NCBI GenBank assembly: GCA_030220185.1
Contig: JASPKZ010001263.1
Coordinates: 1 to 64,000 of the forward strand
Length of the DNA stretch: 64,000 nucleotides
Direction: 5' to 3'
DNA from: Diploptera punctata
Taxonomy: Eukaryota > Arthropoda > Insecta > Blattodea > Blaberidae
Of this stretch, positions 33,963 to 46,944 are shown piece by piece. The notes below the pieces were generated by a model. That model was given only the letters and a program-made list of their open reading frames with translations. It made no database searches and was not told where the DNA came from. A program made the translations under genes and the position numbers. Position 1 is the stretch's first letter; each line of letters opens with the position of its first letter.

Positions 33963-34513
33963 ATGGAGTTCAATGATCAAGTAATGGAGATTATTCAAAA
34001 GAGCGGCCAGCGAGGGATGAAGAAGAGCTTGATTCTTAGAAAGATAAATTTGATGCACAATGAATGTGCCTGTACGAATGTCAGAATTACGAGAAGTGCG
34101 AACAGCTATTTAACTGCTGCCACAAGAGATGGATCTCTTAGAGAAGCTAATGGTAGGTTTTGGAGTATAGATAAAGGTACAACACAAAGCGATTGTATAG
34201 GATTCAGTATTGCGGCCGTGTATGAAAACAAAAATACGCAAGTCAAAACAAACCAGAGAAATAGGACAAAGAAGGGTCAAAGATAATCAACCAGTTCTGA
34301 TCACACTGATGAAAGTACAGGTGAAGAAGAGGAACAGGAAAATAAACCGTCAAGGAAAAAGTGTGGGAGAAAAGTTGGAATAAAAGTTAGTATAAATATA
34401 CCCGCACACAGAAAAATCAGAATACAAAACATGAAGCAAAAAGTCAAAACCACGATTGATAACACTGTAATTCTCGGTCCCACTAAGTTAAAAGATAAAT
34501 ATACAATTTTATA
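33963..34513 (+). pseudogene. Winged-helix (H15-like?) protein frame, broken near its middle
   Basis: An ATG opens 107 codons, including SGQRGMKKSLILRKIN and TAATRDGSLREANGRFWSID. The spacing of hydrophobic residues and the basic flank recall the linker-histone H15 winged helix, but this is a weak inference. A frameshift near 34,285 separates it from a second part rich in Glu, Lys and Arg (EESTGEEEE-like, then KKCGRKVGIKVS) ending at 34,513. It has no introns, so a retrocopy or a transposon frame is possible. Seen once; copy B does not reach this far. Confidence 0.35.
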
Positions 34514-34900
34514 AAAGGCTTATATTTCATTCCTAGTGTTATCTGCTGTCTTTCAGTATTTTCTCAGTATCACTTAATAACAATGTATCATCATCTATTC
34601 ATTTCAATGTGTTCATATATTAATAAACTGTTCGTATGTGCTGATGATGTATTATTAAGTGATAACAAGAAAATACTAAAAGGGCGATTTTTAAGGTGAC
34701 CATTTATACTAGGCTTATATATTAATTTTTCATGTACGTCAGTTGAAAATAATATTAATTTTTTATAGTATCATGACATATATATATACATGAACACAGT
34801 TTTTATATATAGAATAAAGTAACATTGTGGTGCAGGAACAATCAGTCATTTGTAAGAAGATAGTTTCCATCTGAAAAAAAAATCTATTCTCAAATGAAGA
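34514..34900. other. No recognisable gene
   Basis: AT-rich. The words TGTATCATCATCTATT and GATGATGTATTATTAAGTGA near 34,583 and 34,643 are partly complementary and could form a weak hairpin. Confidence 0.4.
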
Positions 34901-34924
34901 GCAAGTGTGAAAATTACATTAAAT

Positions 34925-35734
34925 TGTTATTGAACCAACGTGAAGCGCAGCAAAAACCCAGTGCTGATAAATCGTTTTGCTGTTCTGCAAGAAGAACATT
35001 TCTCCATTAGTAAAATTGTAAATAGTAACCAACAATCGCACAGGAAGATAAAGAGCAGAAAAAGTGTAAAAGAACGTAAATGTAACAATAAGATTGTAAT
35101 CATTGGTGACCGTCATGCCAGGGGATGTGCAGAAAATATGTCACACATAAGCAAAATACCTGGAATAAATATTGTGGGCTATGTCAAACCCAATGCTAAT
35201 ACAACCAACATAGTTAATACCGCAACGAGTGATTAAAAACAATTAGGGATGTACGATTTTGTGATAGTGTGGGGAGGTTCAAATGATATCAGTAAAAACA
35301 GTTCAGCCCAGGGAATAAGGAATCTGACACGTTTTGTTCAGAACTATTATAAGACAAATATTATGATCTAAGTGACTTATTGTGTGTGAACCAGGAGGTA
35401 AAATCATTTAACTTTGAATTAAAAAAGAGAATGGAAAGTTTAAAAAACGCCAAAGTTATTGATGTTAATATCGAAAGAAACTGCTTCAGTACATTTAAAT
35501 AAACCTGGGAAATAACTAATGGGTGAATTATTAGGAAAGGAGATAGTAAATCAAGTGGAAGTAGTAGTTAATAGTTCCAATATCAAGTCCTTAAATTTTA
35601 GAAGCCAGCCAAACAACAGTGAAGATGAGAAGCTTAACATCAAAGATTGTGTCAAGGAAGAAGTTGTACCTGACAGCGTGATTGTTAACGGAGATGATGA
35701 CCAACCTAATAACAGGGTAGATGATGAGTAGAGC
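34925..35734 (+). pseudogene. SGNH/GDSL-esterase-like frame, probable LINE ORF1 remnant
   Basis: Translation across frameshifts gives KIVIIGDRHARG (block I, normally GDS with catalytic Ser), VGYVKPNANTTNIVNT, VIVWGGSNDIS (block with the catalytic Asn), and HLNKPGK near 35,500 (block V, with the catalytic His). Esterase-type ORF1 proteins are known from CR1-group LINEs. The Ser of GDS is Arg here, and stops interrupt it after NTATSD and before the HLNK block. The last part (35,519-35,731) is open and acidic. No RT follows. Confidence 0.6.
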
Positions 35735-36034
35735 TAGGAATTATATGAAGAAAATTATACTAAAATATTAAATCATAATAACAGAATATGAAAAATATGA
35801 AAATTAGGACACAAAAATGTTATGAAGGAGCTATTTTTTTAAACGTCTTACATATATTTATATATACAAGCCCTGAATAATTTTGGGTATACATACCAAC
35901 ACACAAATGAGACAAGAAGACCTTTTTGTAGCTCAAGAAATCAAGAGTTTTACTGCATTTCTATTTTTTTGATTAATTTTTCATTAATTCTGACTCAATA
36001 TGAAATATCATGTTCGTGACTTGAAGCAATTTTA
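35735..36034. other. No recognisable gene
   Basis: AT-rich sequence before the SINE at the copy junction. Confidence 0.5.
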
Positions 36035-36338
36035 ATGGCTCACGTTGCGGTGCAGTTGTTTGAGGAATCACGTTAACAAGTCGGATGGACGTGGGGTTGA
36101 GTCTCAATGGGGTGAGGTTTTTAGCCGAACCAAACCTTCTGCGGCATCATGGCCCTAGAGTCTGCTCAGATCTTAATTTAATTGAGTACCAGACGCATGT
36201 TCTGGGGCAAAGGCGGCCGTCATGCCGGACTGAGTACCCAGTGGACATCCCTTGGCAATTGTGTAGAAATGTGAAAGTCTCAACATCCATCTACCCCAAG
36301 GGCCTACCAAACCTGTAGTGTGACACTTTATTTCAATA
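36035..36338 (+). mobile_element. tRNA-derived SINE crossing the copy A/B junction
   Basis: The head includes TGCGGTGCAGTTG and a B-box-like GGGGTTGAGTCTC. The 3' end is GACACTTTATTTCAATAAAT. Its last 45 bases reappear at window positions 1-45, where copy A begins. Confidence 0.6.
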
Positions 36339-36615
36339 AATTAAATAATACTGGGTATATATAAAACATGATCAATTAATTTATCCAATGATATTTAATT
36401 ACGAAATCCAAACATAAACAAAACATGTAACCCAAGTAACATGCTTCCATCGAATATACCACTGACAGAATTTAGAGTAGGTACAGTTCGGATGACTTCT
36501 ATTTACCTTGCATAAAGATAATGAATTTCAGTGTATGTAAATGTCACAATAACATTAAATAATTGGACGAATCAGAACACACGTAGACCCAAGTCCTAAC
36601 TAACACGCTAACCCT

Positions 36616-36690
36616 CTGATTTTCCTACAAGAAGCTTCCAGCACGGCTTTTATACACACATTTGTGCCACGTGTCCTGCCCATCGCAGCA
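36616..36690 (-). mobile_element. LINE 3' fragment, copy B
   Basis: Counterpart of 321-412. Confidence 0.6.
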
Positions 36691-37115
36691 GACCAAGTAC
36701 TGTATGTCATATTTGGAGAAACAAGATGTTAAACTAATTAATCCACAAAATAATTGTAGAGATTATTTTAAAACTCTCTTTGCAATTACAATTATTTTTA
36801 ATCCTATACATTACACGTATGAACATAGTGAAATGTAGTTAGCATTATTTTAACATTAGTTTTTCCATGAAATTTGCCCGATCACAGTATGGTATACTTG
36901 TGCTTTGAGTAATCCAATTATCAATTATGTTCGTAATACACAGTTAGGAGCTTGTTCTATATTTTTAACGCCTGTCTGTCAGAATTATTTCGTACGATCA
37001 AAAAGTATACTCCACACCATATGATGTTATGGGAGCAAACATGTACAGCGCTATATATGATACTTTGATGTAAGTGAGAATAATATTGGCCTTACCTACA
37101 AGAACTTTACTAATT

Positions 37116-37253
37116 TCATAAACTGTACAGTAACACATTATTTCTCAGTACAACTTCAAGTTTAGCAGCAGCAGTCTTCCCTACATTCAAATGCTGTAAT
37201 ACATTCACAAAGTAAGGAATGTCCTTAACTAGCAAAAAGAAACAGGTTACTAC
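37116..37253 (-). CDS. Possible coding exon of an unrecognised host gene (copy B)
   Basis: Counterpart of 840-956 with the same acceptor. One Gly codon is Val and a one-base deletion moves the stop further on. Confidence 0.28.
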   Translation of the reverse strand, partial: VVTCFFLLVKDIPYFVNVLQHLNVGKTAAAKLEVVLRNNVLLYSL

Positions 37254-37877
37254 CTGAGAGAAAGAGCAGGTTGTTATTATTCTAACATTGTTGTTCTACT
37301 TATTCATGTTCTTGTCTCAGATTAGGAAATCCCTGTTCTTGTTCTGTAGGTTTGGACAAAAGCCTCCATTTGGTCATTCCATGTCTCCTTTTTTTTCAAA
37401 TCTATTTATCTTCTTCCAGATGGGATACTGAGGAATTTTCACCTGTCTACCATTTTACATTGTAAAAATGTCAAAACTACAGTTACTTCAAAAATGTTTT
37501 TAACCAGTTAGTAGAAATTTTATTTAAGAAAATTGAAAGTTGAAAAATATGAAGGAATATTAAGTTTTTACTGAAATATGAATATTTTGCCAAAATATTA
37601 TGAAATATGAAAAAAAATATGTAGGTCTTATTTAATTCTACATATCATAAAATGTAAAGATACTTTGTCTCAGCGCTCTCTAATAGTTTAAAACATGATT
37701 TTTTTTAAAAAATCCTCGCTCTAATGACGAGCTTCGGGCTATTCGTCTATCATCAAAAATTAGAAGACCACCATTCAAGTTTAGTATTGATTTTTTATAA
37801 ATAACAGTGATTGTACGGATACTTAACTTAAAAGTGGATGTTTTATAAATACTACAAGTAATGGATCTAAATATTTT

Positions 37878-39114
37878 CCAATATTTCATCAAAATATTCA
37901 ACATTTAGGAAACAAAAACAAAATTTTGAAGCTTTAATCAGTGATGCATCTTTTGATGTTGATATTTTATGTATTACAGAGCATTGACTAAATGAAGATG
38001 ATCTGGATCAGTATACCCTAAATAATTTTAAAATTGTTCAAAATTTTGTAGAAAAAACAAGAAGAATGGGGGTCCTGTATATTTGTAAAAACAAATATTG
38101 AATTAATGGCTTACTCAATGTTTGTAAATCTTAATACTGAAGAACATTTTGAAGCCAGTATGGTTGAACTCCCTTCATTGAAACTTATTGTTATATGTAT
38201 TTATAGGTCTCCAAGTAGTGAAGTACAGATACTTATGAAAAATTTAGAAATAATAATCACTAGCCTTGCAAATGAAAATAAGAAGATAATAATTGTAGGG
38301 GATTTACACATTGATTTTTTTAGACAATAGCTATAATACTAATTGTTATAATCTACAGTCAATGCAAAATGCATATGGCTAGGAGGCAATAGTTGATGTC
38401 CCAACAAGAATCGCTGCCTCCAATCAAACTTCAGTAGATCAGATAGTTTTAAACAAACATTTGTGGAAATACAACTGTAAAGTAGTGGCAACAGGTTTTT
38501 CCGACCATTTTGCACAAATATTGCAATTAAATTTACATTGTAGGTTTAGTAATTTAACATTATGTAAAAAAAGTAAGGTCCTTTAAAGAAGAAAACATCC
38601 AATATTTAAATAATTTACCGCCGAAAGAATCTTGGGATTCCATATTTAAACATGCATCAGTAAATATTACATTTGATGAATTTATGACGATATTCAACTA
38701 CTATTACAACATAACCCTACCAGAAACCACAGTTAAGTTCAAACAATGTACAAAAATTGGGTGTCTTCAGGGATAGAAAATCAGGTAAAAGATTAAGATT
38801 TCTTAATAAAAATTTTTAAGGAGGGTAACATCTCAGAATCATTTAAGGTTTATTATTTTCAATATAAGACATTTTATAATAAGATAAACAGAGAAGCCAA
38901 AAAACTGTACAATGAAAAATATATAAATTCTTCAGGGAATTAAAGATGAAATAGGGACAAATAATAATATTTAAATAAAAAGTATTAGACTAAGAAGTGG
39001 TGATGGGGAAATTTGTGAGGCAAGAAAATAGCAAATATTTTTAATGATTATTATACAAAAAATTAAATACAAATGTAATTTAATTTGATCCACAAATAGC
39101 TGTAAAATTATATT
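37878..39114 (+). pseudogene. LINE 1 endonuclease part, copy B
   Basis: Counterpart of 1570-2804. The EN block is open from 38,106 to 38,330 and contains ICIYRSPSSE and GDLHIDF; a one-base insertion (extra T) right after it breaks the frame. Confidence 0.8.
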
Positions 39115-40002
39115 ACACGCTTTATATTAGCTTGAACTGTATCTATCTATCTATGTAACGGAATCTTTCAACGCGATTTTCACCCACTTAAAATCATCGG
39201 ATCGACTTGAAACTTTGTATACTTGTAGAGGACCCGAAAGAATACAATATTTTCATATTTATTTTCTAAAATTCTGGCCATAATCATCAGAAAATAAAAA
39301 AAATGAAAACTAGTATAATAGGTTGCGGACATGTCGAGTTTTTAGTCAAGAGCTCAGTTGGTAGAGCAGTGAACTCTTAGTGGTATATAATTTCAGTAAT
39401 CCATACGTCGCTGGTTCAAATCCGGCTGGGAGGGTTTTTTTTATAGAAGAGTATTACTTTTAGCTCATACTACAACAGTATCGAATTTAAATATATTTAC
39501 ATTTTTTATCTTATTCTGTAAAATTTTAAAACTAAAAAATAAATAATAGTTTTAAAAAAAATTAAAGAACACGCTTTATTAGATAACTAAAAAATGAAAA
39601 ATAATATTAATTTCCAATACGCTTGGGATAAAATAAAGTGGTGAACAAAAAAATCATCTCCAACACATATAGAATAAAATTATAGTTATCAACATAAAGA
39701 AAATAATTTTACCATCAAAAGCGTGGGGTGATTTTTATGATTTTTACATTTTCTTCTTAGAGAGCTTACTTTTACCAATATCTGCTTATTATCAAATATA
39801 TTGATATAGAGCATCCCACGCTTTTGATGGTAAAATTTTCTTTTTCTTGATAACTATAATTTTGTTCTATATATGTTGGAGATGATTTTTTTGTTGACTA
39901 CTTTATTTTATCCCAAGCGTTTTGGAAATTAAAATTATTTTTCATTTTTTAGTTTTCTAATGAAGTGTGTTCTTTAGTTTTTTTAAAACTATTATTTATT
40001 TT
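39115..40002 (+). mobile_element. Helentron-like element 1, copy B
   Basis: The same insertion as at 2805-3858 but with one 165-bp monomer (from 39,155) instead of two. tRNA-Tyr-like pseudogene at 39,343-39,433. Palindrome arms at 39,541-39,730 and 39,812-39,997. The loop has the same orientation as element 1 of copy A. Confidence 0.65.
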
Positions 40003-40881
40003 TAAATCCAACTAATGAATTAGAAGTTACAGAAATTATCAAGAGTTTTCAAAATAAGAAATCGGCAGGTATTGATGGTGTTCCAGATTATGTTATAAAA
40101 AATGTTGTTTTAATATTGTTAATCCGATAACCTTCATAATAAACTTATCACTGTTAACTGGATGTTTTCCTGACTCGCTTTTCTAGGAAAAGTAAAAACT
40201 TTGTATAAAAAAGGATCACATTCTGAAGTCCAAAATTGTAGACCTGTTTCATTACTATCTGTATTCTCTAAGATATTTGAAAAACTTGTACACAAGAACT
40301 TATGTCATTTTTAACTAAATATAATGTAATAGGGGAGAGTCAGCATGGCTTTCTTAAGGATAGGTCAACTAAAACAGCTGTTATTGATTTTTTAAGACGA
40401 GTATATGAATCTATTGACAAGAAAGAAATTGGAATAGGTCTTTTATTGGCTCTATCAAAAGCATTTGATTTAGTGGATCACATTATATTGTTATAAAAAC
40501 TAAGAATAATTGGAATACAGGGGTAGCATACAATTGGTTTAATTAAAAACCGCGAAAAAATAGTAGAAATTACTTCTGAAGAAAACTGTGAATTAATTAA
40601 CTTCCTGTCAGAGAAGAAACATATCAAATATGGTGTACCACAAGGGTCAGTTCTTGGACCAGTCCTATTTTTATTATTTATTAATGATTTAGAGTCACGT
40701 GTCAGAAATGGAAAACTAACTTTCTTTGCGGATGATACTAGTGTTTTTTTTTACCAAAGAAAGATAATATTGGTTTACAGTTGCAAATCAGTGAAACAAT
40801 AAATGATATAATAGAATGGTTTGAAGAAAAAAGACTGTAATTTTTAAAGAGAAAACTGTAGCCATTTCTTTCCATCATTCT
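40003..40881 (+). pseudogene. LINE 1 RT part, copy B
   Basis: Counterpart of 3859-4743, with the same RT blocks (GESQHGFLKDRST, SKAFDLVDH, GVPQGSVLGP, FADDTSV) and a partly different set of indels. Confidence 0.85.
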
Positions 40882-42102
40882 TGTTGCAACCTGGATAATT
40901 ATAGGTTATAAGGTAGCGTCCCAGAAAGGGATATTAATTTAAAATGCTTCAATATGTTATTATTGACCTTGACCCGAGCGGTTAGAGGCTTTGGGACGTG
41001 ACAGTGAAAGTGCTAATTTTGCAAACCAACGGGACTTCCGTTGGATATATCGGATACATCTGTAATCGGAAACATTATAGTGAACATAGAATATAGAAAA
41101 TCATAAACAAATACACATTTATTATAAAATTAACATCACATAAGCCCGATCCAATAACAGACAATTATACTTTACCTAAACCTTGGGCTAAGAAGCTATT
41201 GAACGCCATATTTGAGCGCGCCGAATTGAATCTTTCCTTACTATTTACACGAGAGAGCTTATTAAGTCAACTGTAGATTATCTGATAACTTTATTAAGAT
41301 GCTATATACGTAATTTTAATTTTAACTATTTATATCGACCTTTCGGTATCTTAATTTTGCTAATTCATAAGTTATAAACATCTAACTAAATTAATATATT
41401 ATTTTTAGAGTTTTTTTCTTGCATTTTATAGTTTTGAAGTTCAGTTGACATTTATCCACCATAGTGATGAGAATTACAAATTATACTCACACATGAAGAG
41501 GGAAGTCTTCATGGTCCTAAAAGAGCTGTAGTAAATACTTCGGTCTCCTGCCTTCAGACTGACTTTTTGGTTACAATCGCGGGCATATATTTGATTTTTT
41601 CCAGCTTTCCTATTTCCAAATTTGTGGAAACCTTAGTTCCATTAAGCCTTAAAAAAATTTTCTGATTTGCCTAACCTTTGCAAATAATTCGGGTTCTGTC
41701 AGGGGCAAATTGTATAAGATGTCTGCTTACTTATATAAGTATGATAGTCAAAAGGTATAATTGTTTACTGGGTTATATAAGCTTTCGTAAGTGTGTCTTC
41801 ATAGGTTTCCAAAACATGTTGACACACTTAGCATGGTTTTCGACAGCCCCTACTATAATATGAATCTAGGAAGATTTTACTATAAAATTCTACTCGTTTT
41901 TTACTTCCTGAAAGCTCTTGTATGGATTTGAAATATGACTAATTAGTATATTTAAGTATGATTATTTATTTCCTATCTTTTGGTATTATTAATTAGTACA
42001 TTGCTGTAACTATGATTAATAATTTATAGTTTTTCTTTATGTGATTATTAATTAATAGTTTCTATTATCATTTTCTTTTTAAGTATGGCCTATATTACTA
42101 CA
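40882..42102. mobile_element. Probable solo LTR in LINE 1, copy B
   Basis: Counterpart of 4744-5961, flanked by ATTCT at 40,877-40,881 and 42,103-42,107. Confidence 0.6.
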
Positions 42103-43236
42103 ATTCTCAAAATAGAAACTCAGAGTGGCCAATTATTGAATACCAGAACAAAATAGTTCAGTACTCCAAGAAAACAAACTTTCTTGGTATATGATTGGAT
42201 GAACATTTGAAATGGTCAACACATGTTGAAGAAATGGGGGAAAAACTAAATAAAATGTGTTTTGCCCTGAGGATAATGATACAAGTGTCATCTATAGAAA
42301 TTACTCGCACAATATATTATGCATATTTTCATTTTGTCTTGTCATATGGCATAATCTTCTGGGGTAATTCAACACATGCAATCCAAATCTTTAAACTTGA
42401 AAAGAAAGCTATTAGAAACATTGTACAAGTATCTCAATCCACTAGTTGCAGGCCATTCTTTAAAAAACTCAGTATCTTACCTTTACCTTGTACATATATC
42501 TATGAAACCTTAAAGTTTGTTATGTCCAATTTGAGTAGTTTTCTTTTAACTCAGATAAACATTCATGTAATACAAGAAATAAGTCGGATATTTTTATTGA
42601 GCCTTTCAACTCAACATTATATATAAAAAAGTTTCATTTCCACTGCAATTCATTAGTATAATAGCTTACCTAATTACTTAAATGAAATATATGCACTTTA
42701 AAAAATTAACAAGCTCCTATATAAGATATTAATAGAAAACTGTTTTTATAGTTTTTAAGAATTCATTCTCAAAATTCAGGATAACGCAAATTAGAATAGA
42801 TTGTAATAGTTTAAAAACTGAAATATGTTTAGCCTACGTTCTACATGAATGTTCACTGCAAAAATTATTTCTTCTTGTTCAAAAATACTTCCAATTAGAC
42901 AAGATAACTAAAGTGTTTCCCTGGAATCCTTGATTTGTAGGAGGAGTCGTATTGCATATTTGCCAGTAGTTCCAAATATATTCGGTTGTTGATAAATTTA
43001 TGAAGTGGTTATTACGAACAATAAATACACTATGACTTATAGAATTAATTTAAAAAGTGTTATAATTAGTTTATCTTAATTTAAATGTTTATTTTGTTGA
43101 ATGTTCATTTTGTATATATGTAATGCTTTGATTTAAGTCTTATTTGTAATTGTACTTTGTTGTAAAAAATTGACGTGTCCCATATCATGTATATGATCAG
43201 TTGGATGAATAAATAAATTTTGAATTTTTTGAATTA
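42103..43236 (+). pseudogene. LINE 1 RT C-terminus and 3' end, copy B
   Basis: Counterpart of 5962-8629 without the Tc1-like element. The C-terminal frame is open 42,195-42,626. The TA at 42,977-42,978 is the empty target site. Confidence 0.8.
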
Positions 43237-45186
43237 AGTCTGTCAAGTCAAAAATTGGAATATCCATATTTGTCCATTTCTAGAAAAGCTCAATTAAAGG
43301 TTTTTACAAAAGCAATAGAACTGTTACATTATATAGATACCAGTTTCAAATTGTAAGATTACTATTTTTATTCCCATTATTTTTAAATATTGTTGTACAT
43401 ATTTATCCATCTAAGTTATTTGGTTCTAGTTATATTTGTAGTTATCAGTTGGAGGTTTAAGATGTATTAAGAGATCATTTTTTTGGAAGGAATAATTTGT
43501 ATATCATTGCAGAATGTACATTGTCATAGAGTGAAATATCATATGAGTCGAAGTTACAGCTGTTGCACAACATTAGTGAATACATATATACAGTTGCGGA
43601 GCGTGGGAATTTCGAAAAGTGTTAGCTCCTTTTTATGGAGATAATATTGTGTATATTATTTCTAATAAGTAAATGAACTTCTAAAAAGAACGACACGCAA
43701 TGTTTGGAGTATCAAATGTAATAAACTACTATAGGTATAGGGTTTAGGAAATGGAAGGAGGTAATTGGACACTTTAAGATAAATATAAATGCTTGATTTT
43801 AAAACACAGATATTCGTCTCCACGACCAGCTAGTTTCTAGAACTTGTAAGTGTGCTCTATCATCGGTAGCCTCGGAGAGATACTAAGGGTGAGATCTCTT
43901 GTTTCATTTTATTGAATAAAGTAGCGGATATAGAACATATTAAGTCTTTTTTTAACATCGTGTGATGTGATAATGAACACAGTAGAAACTTTCCAAATTG
44001 TTTCTTAATTTATCATCTATGATTCAATAATTCAATATAATTAGGCCCCACCTCTTTTGTTAGATTCAGAGTTTTCTAAATGGCCGCTCTTGTTCTGCTA
44101 CGAAAGAGCATCTATTAGGCAGCTAATAATGTATTTGTTTGCTTTAACGTTTTCGTTATGCTTATCCCTATTAACCTAATTTTGATAGCCCAGCTTCGGG
44201 ACTCTTCAGTTCTAGTGTTTCCAAAATTATGTAGCGCTATTTCACAATTAACACAGGTTTCAACTAGATCATGACTTTTTCAGCGCATGAAAACTATTTG
44301 CATCAGAGACCCCCCTTTGTTGTCCAAACATTTTTCTCCATTGAGAATAGAAGGCAGAGCTAACAGGGATCATGACTTCCTGCAGCCAATGTCATGTTTA
44401 TTACCAACCTTCATATTCTTCATTAAACGACACACTTTTGTTTTTGACTTACAATGATATTTAAATAAGGAGTTGTTTAACAATTTTTTTCTTTTTCTAC
44501 AAAGCTTCGGCAGAAAAGGTGATGACTTAACAAGGCTTTAGTAACTCAAGCGTATTCCTCTCCCACGAAAATATTTATTTAGTGGTTTAATTATTGTATT
44601 TGATACGCTAAGAAGCACTACGTTTACATAGGACTAGGAGCAACTGAAACCTCACTGTTAGCCGTTTCTAGAGTGCTAACAGGGCAGCTACAGATTAGCA
44701 TTGGGCTCAGCTTGAAATGCATCAGGATGTACTACCGATGAGCTTAAATGTGCCTGAGCAACATACTTTCATAGTCGTCTTCCATGTTAGCCTAGAGAAA
44801 TCGGCTAACAGTGAGGGCATTTAAAACGTTGAAGCACAAGGTATTGTATTGGAATGCATACAATATATATTAATAAGTTACAATTGTTTACAACATTTAG
44901 AATACTATCAATGCATTGTTGTATCTCGTTCCGGTATTTTTTTTATTTTAATTAAATATCAACTAGTTTAATTCTAACTTTTGAAAGTGTTAGCCGGGAT
45001 AACAGTTCTAATATGAACACTCCACCACTGCTTATATAGAAATGATTGCTCCAGGGAACATGAAGGATGAGGAGAAGAGAGAAAATATATAATTATGTAG
45101 TGCAGTTAAATAATATCTACAGTGGAATACGGCATTTCAGATAATTTTGGTTAGACTGTATAATACACAGATTGAGGATTGTATCA

Positions 45187-45315
45187 TTAAGTGGTCTTGC
45201 TAGATTTCTCTGCGTTCTTGTTTTCTATCTCATTCTCTCTACCCTTTATCGAGGGCTGACTCTCTGTTCCATGACTCTTGTTACCTGCAGATTTGAGGTC
45301 CATGCCTGCAGAAAC
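45187..45315 (-). CDS. Possible terminal coding exon of an unrecognised host gene (copy B)
   Basis: Counterpart of 13338-13466: the same 129 bp, acceptor and stop, with one base different. Confidence 0.4.
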   Translation of the reverse strand, partial: VSAGMDLKSAGNKSHGTESQPSIKGRENEIENKNAEKSSKTT

Positions 45316-45494
45316 CTACACAAAGATAATTAATCAGAACAAAAGGAAAATATTTACTTGCAGAAAATTTAATTGAATACCTGGTTTAAAACAGACCTGC
45401 CATAGTCTGAATAAATAAAGAAAACAGTATTATCAAATTATCTATAATTTAAAATGTTTATAATTTAACATGTAGGCTATTATTAATTTTGATG

Positions 45495-46915
45495 ACAAAA
45501 TAGAAGATCATCAATGTGGATTTAGGAGAAATAGGTCTACAATAGATCACATGTTTAGTATAAGACAAATAAAAAAAATCTAATATTATAATGACATTGT
45601 ATAACAACTGTAAGAAGTCTTCAGAAAAGCATACGATTCAATTGAGATGGAGAAATTGTATAACATTTTGATGGACATCGGAATTCCAATTCCTTTATGG
45701 TTGGTTAGACATACGTGTCTGAGTGGCACAAAGGGTTGGCTGTGAGAAAATACATCAACCAAAGACAATATATTTTCAGAACTGTTATCAACACAATGTA
45801 GATCTGGATAATAGTTTTATGGATTATAGACAGGCTTTCGATTCTGTCAATAGGAAACAAATAATTATATGTCATAAGTATTATCAAGTACCACACCAAT
45901 TAATACAATTGATATCCTTAACTTCAATAGATACAATTCCTAAAGTAAAAATCAACAATAAACTAAATGAAAATTTTCAGCATTAAATCAGGAGTCAAAC
46001 AAGGAGATCCATTCTCAGCTACCTTATTCGGCTTAATCATTGATTATATATTCAAGAAAATGGAATTAAGGGGAAACATTACAAGAAAACTCAAACAGTG
46101 TAATAGCTTATGCAGATGACATACTGATCACAGTAAGAACCAAAGAAGCGTTATGTGAAACCTTCACAACATTGAAAGAGGAATCAAACAAATTTGGTCT
46201 AATAATAAATCAAGATAACACAAAATATTTAAAATGTAGTAATCACAACGGAAAATCGGAAAATGTACAAATTCATGACATGCAAATTAACACAGTAGAA
46301 TCATTTAAATACCTAGGTACCAAAGTAAATGGACATAATGCATTACAAGAGGAAATTAAGGAAAGATTGGTAAATAGGAAGAAAGCTTATTTTGCAAATG
46401 GAACCTTATTTAAAAGCAAATTAATATCAAAACAAGCAAAAAATAAGGTTATACAAAAACACTCATTAAACCAGTAGTTACATATGCTAGTGAAACTTGG
46501 GTCCTAAAAGAAACAAAACAGAAATTTTTAATTTTTGAAAGAAAAATTCTAAGAAGAATATTTGGACCAAATAGAGGAACAGATAACTGTTGGAGAATCA
46601 AAACAAGTAACGAACTAAACAAATTACAAAAATCAGAATATAATAAGCCATATAAGATCTCTCAGATTCTCAGAATTGGTTGGCTTGGACATTTTCCAAG
46701 AACGGATGATCAGAGACTGGCCAAGAAACTCTATAAATGGAAACCTATAGGAGGCAGAGCAGTTGGAAGACCGAAAATCAGATGGGTGGATGAGACAAAA
46801 TGAACGATCTAATTAAAATTAATGTGACTAATTTGAATATGGCAAGAGACAGATTGGCATGGAGGAGGATTGTTGAGAAGGACAAAACCTTCACCTCTGA
46901 AGTTGTCGCGCCTTA
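45495..46915 (+). pseudogene. LINE 2 chimeric RT remnant, copy B
   Basis: Counterpart of 13636-15050. Added indels near 45,972 and 46,102 break the RT domain just before GVKQGDP and just before YADD. Confidence 0.8.
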
Positions 46916-46944
46916 GGATGCTGATGATTACATTAGCAAAACAA

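Larger units (their letters stand above)
1..36291. repeat. Tandem segmental duplication, copy A (about 36.3-kb unit)
   Basis: Position 1 aligns with position 36,292 and the two stretches stay collinear to the window end. In the first 200 bases I count about four substitutions, so identity is near 98% there, with frequent 1-3 base indels elsewhere. Four large segments of this copy (Tc1-like, piggyBac-like, Helentron-like, SINE) are missing from copy B, each at a clean empty site. The left boundary is off the window, because the match is already under way at base 1. A true tandem duplication and two haplotypes joined in assembly are both possible. Confidence 0.93.
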
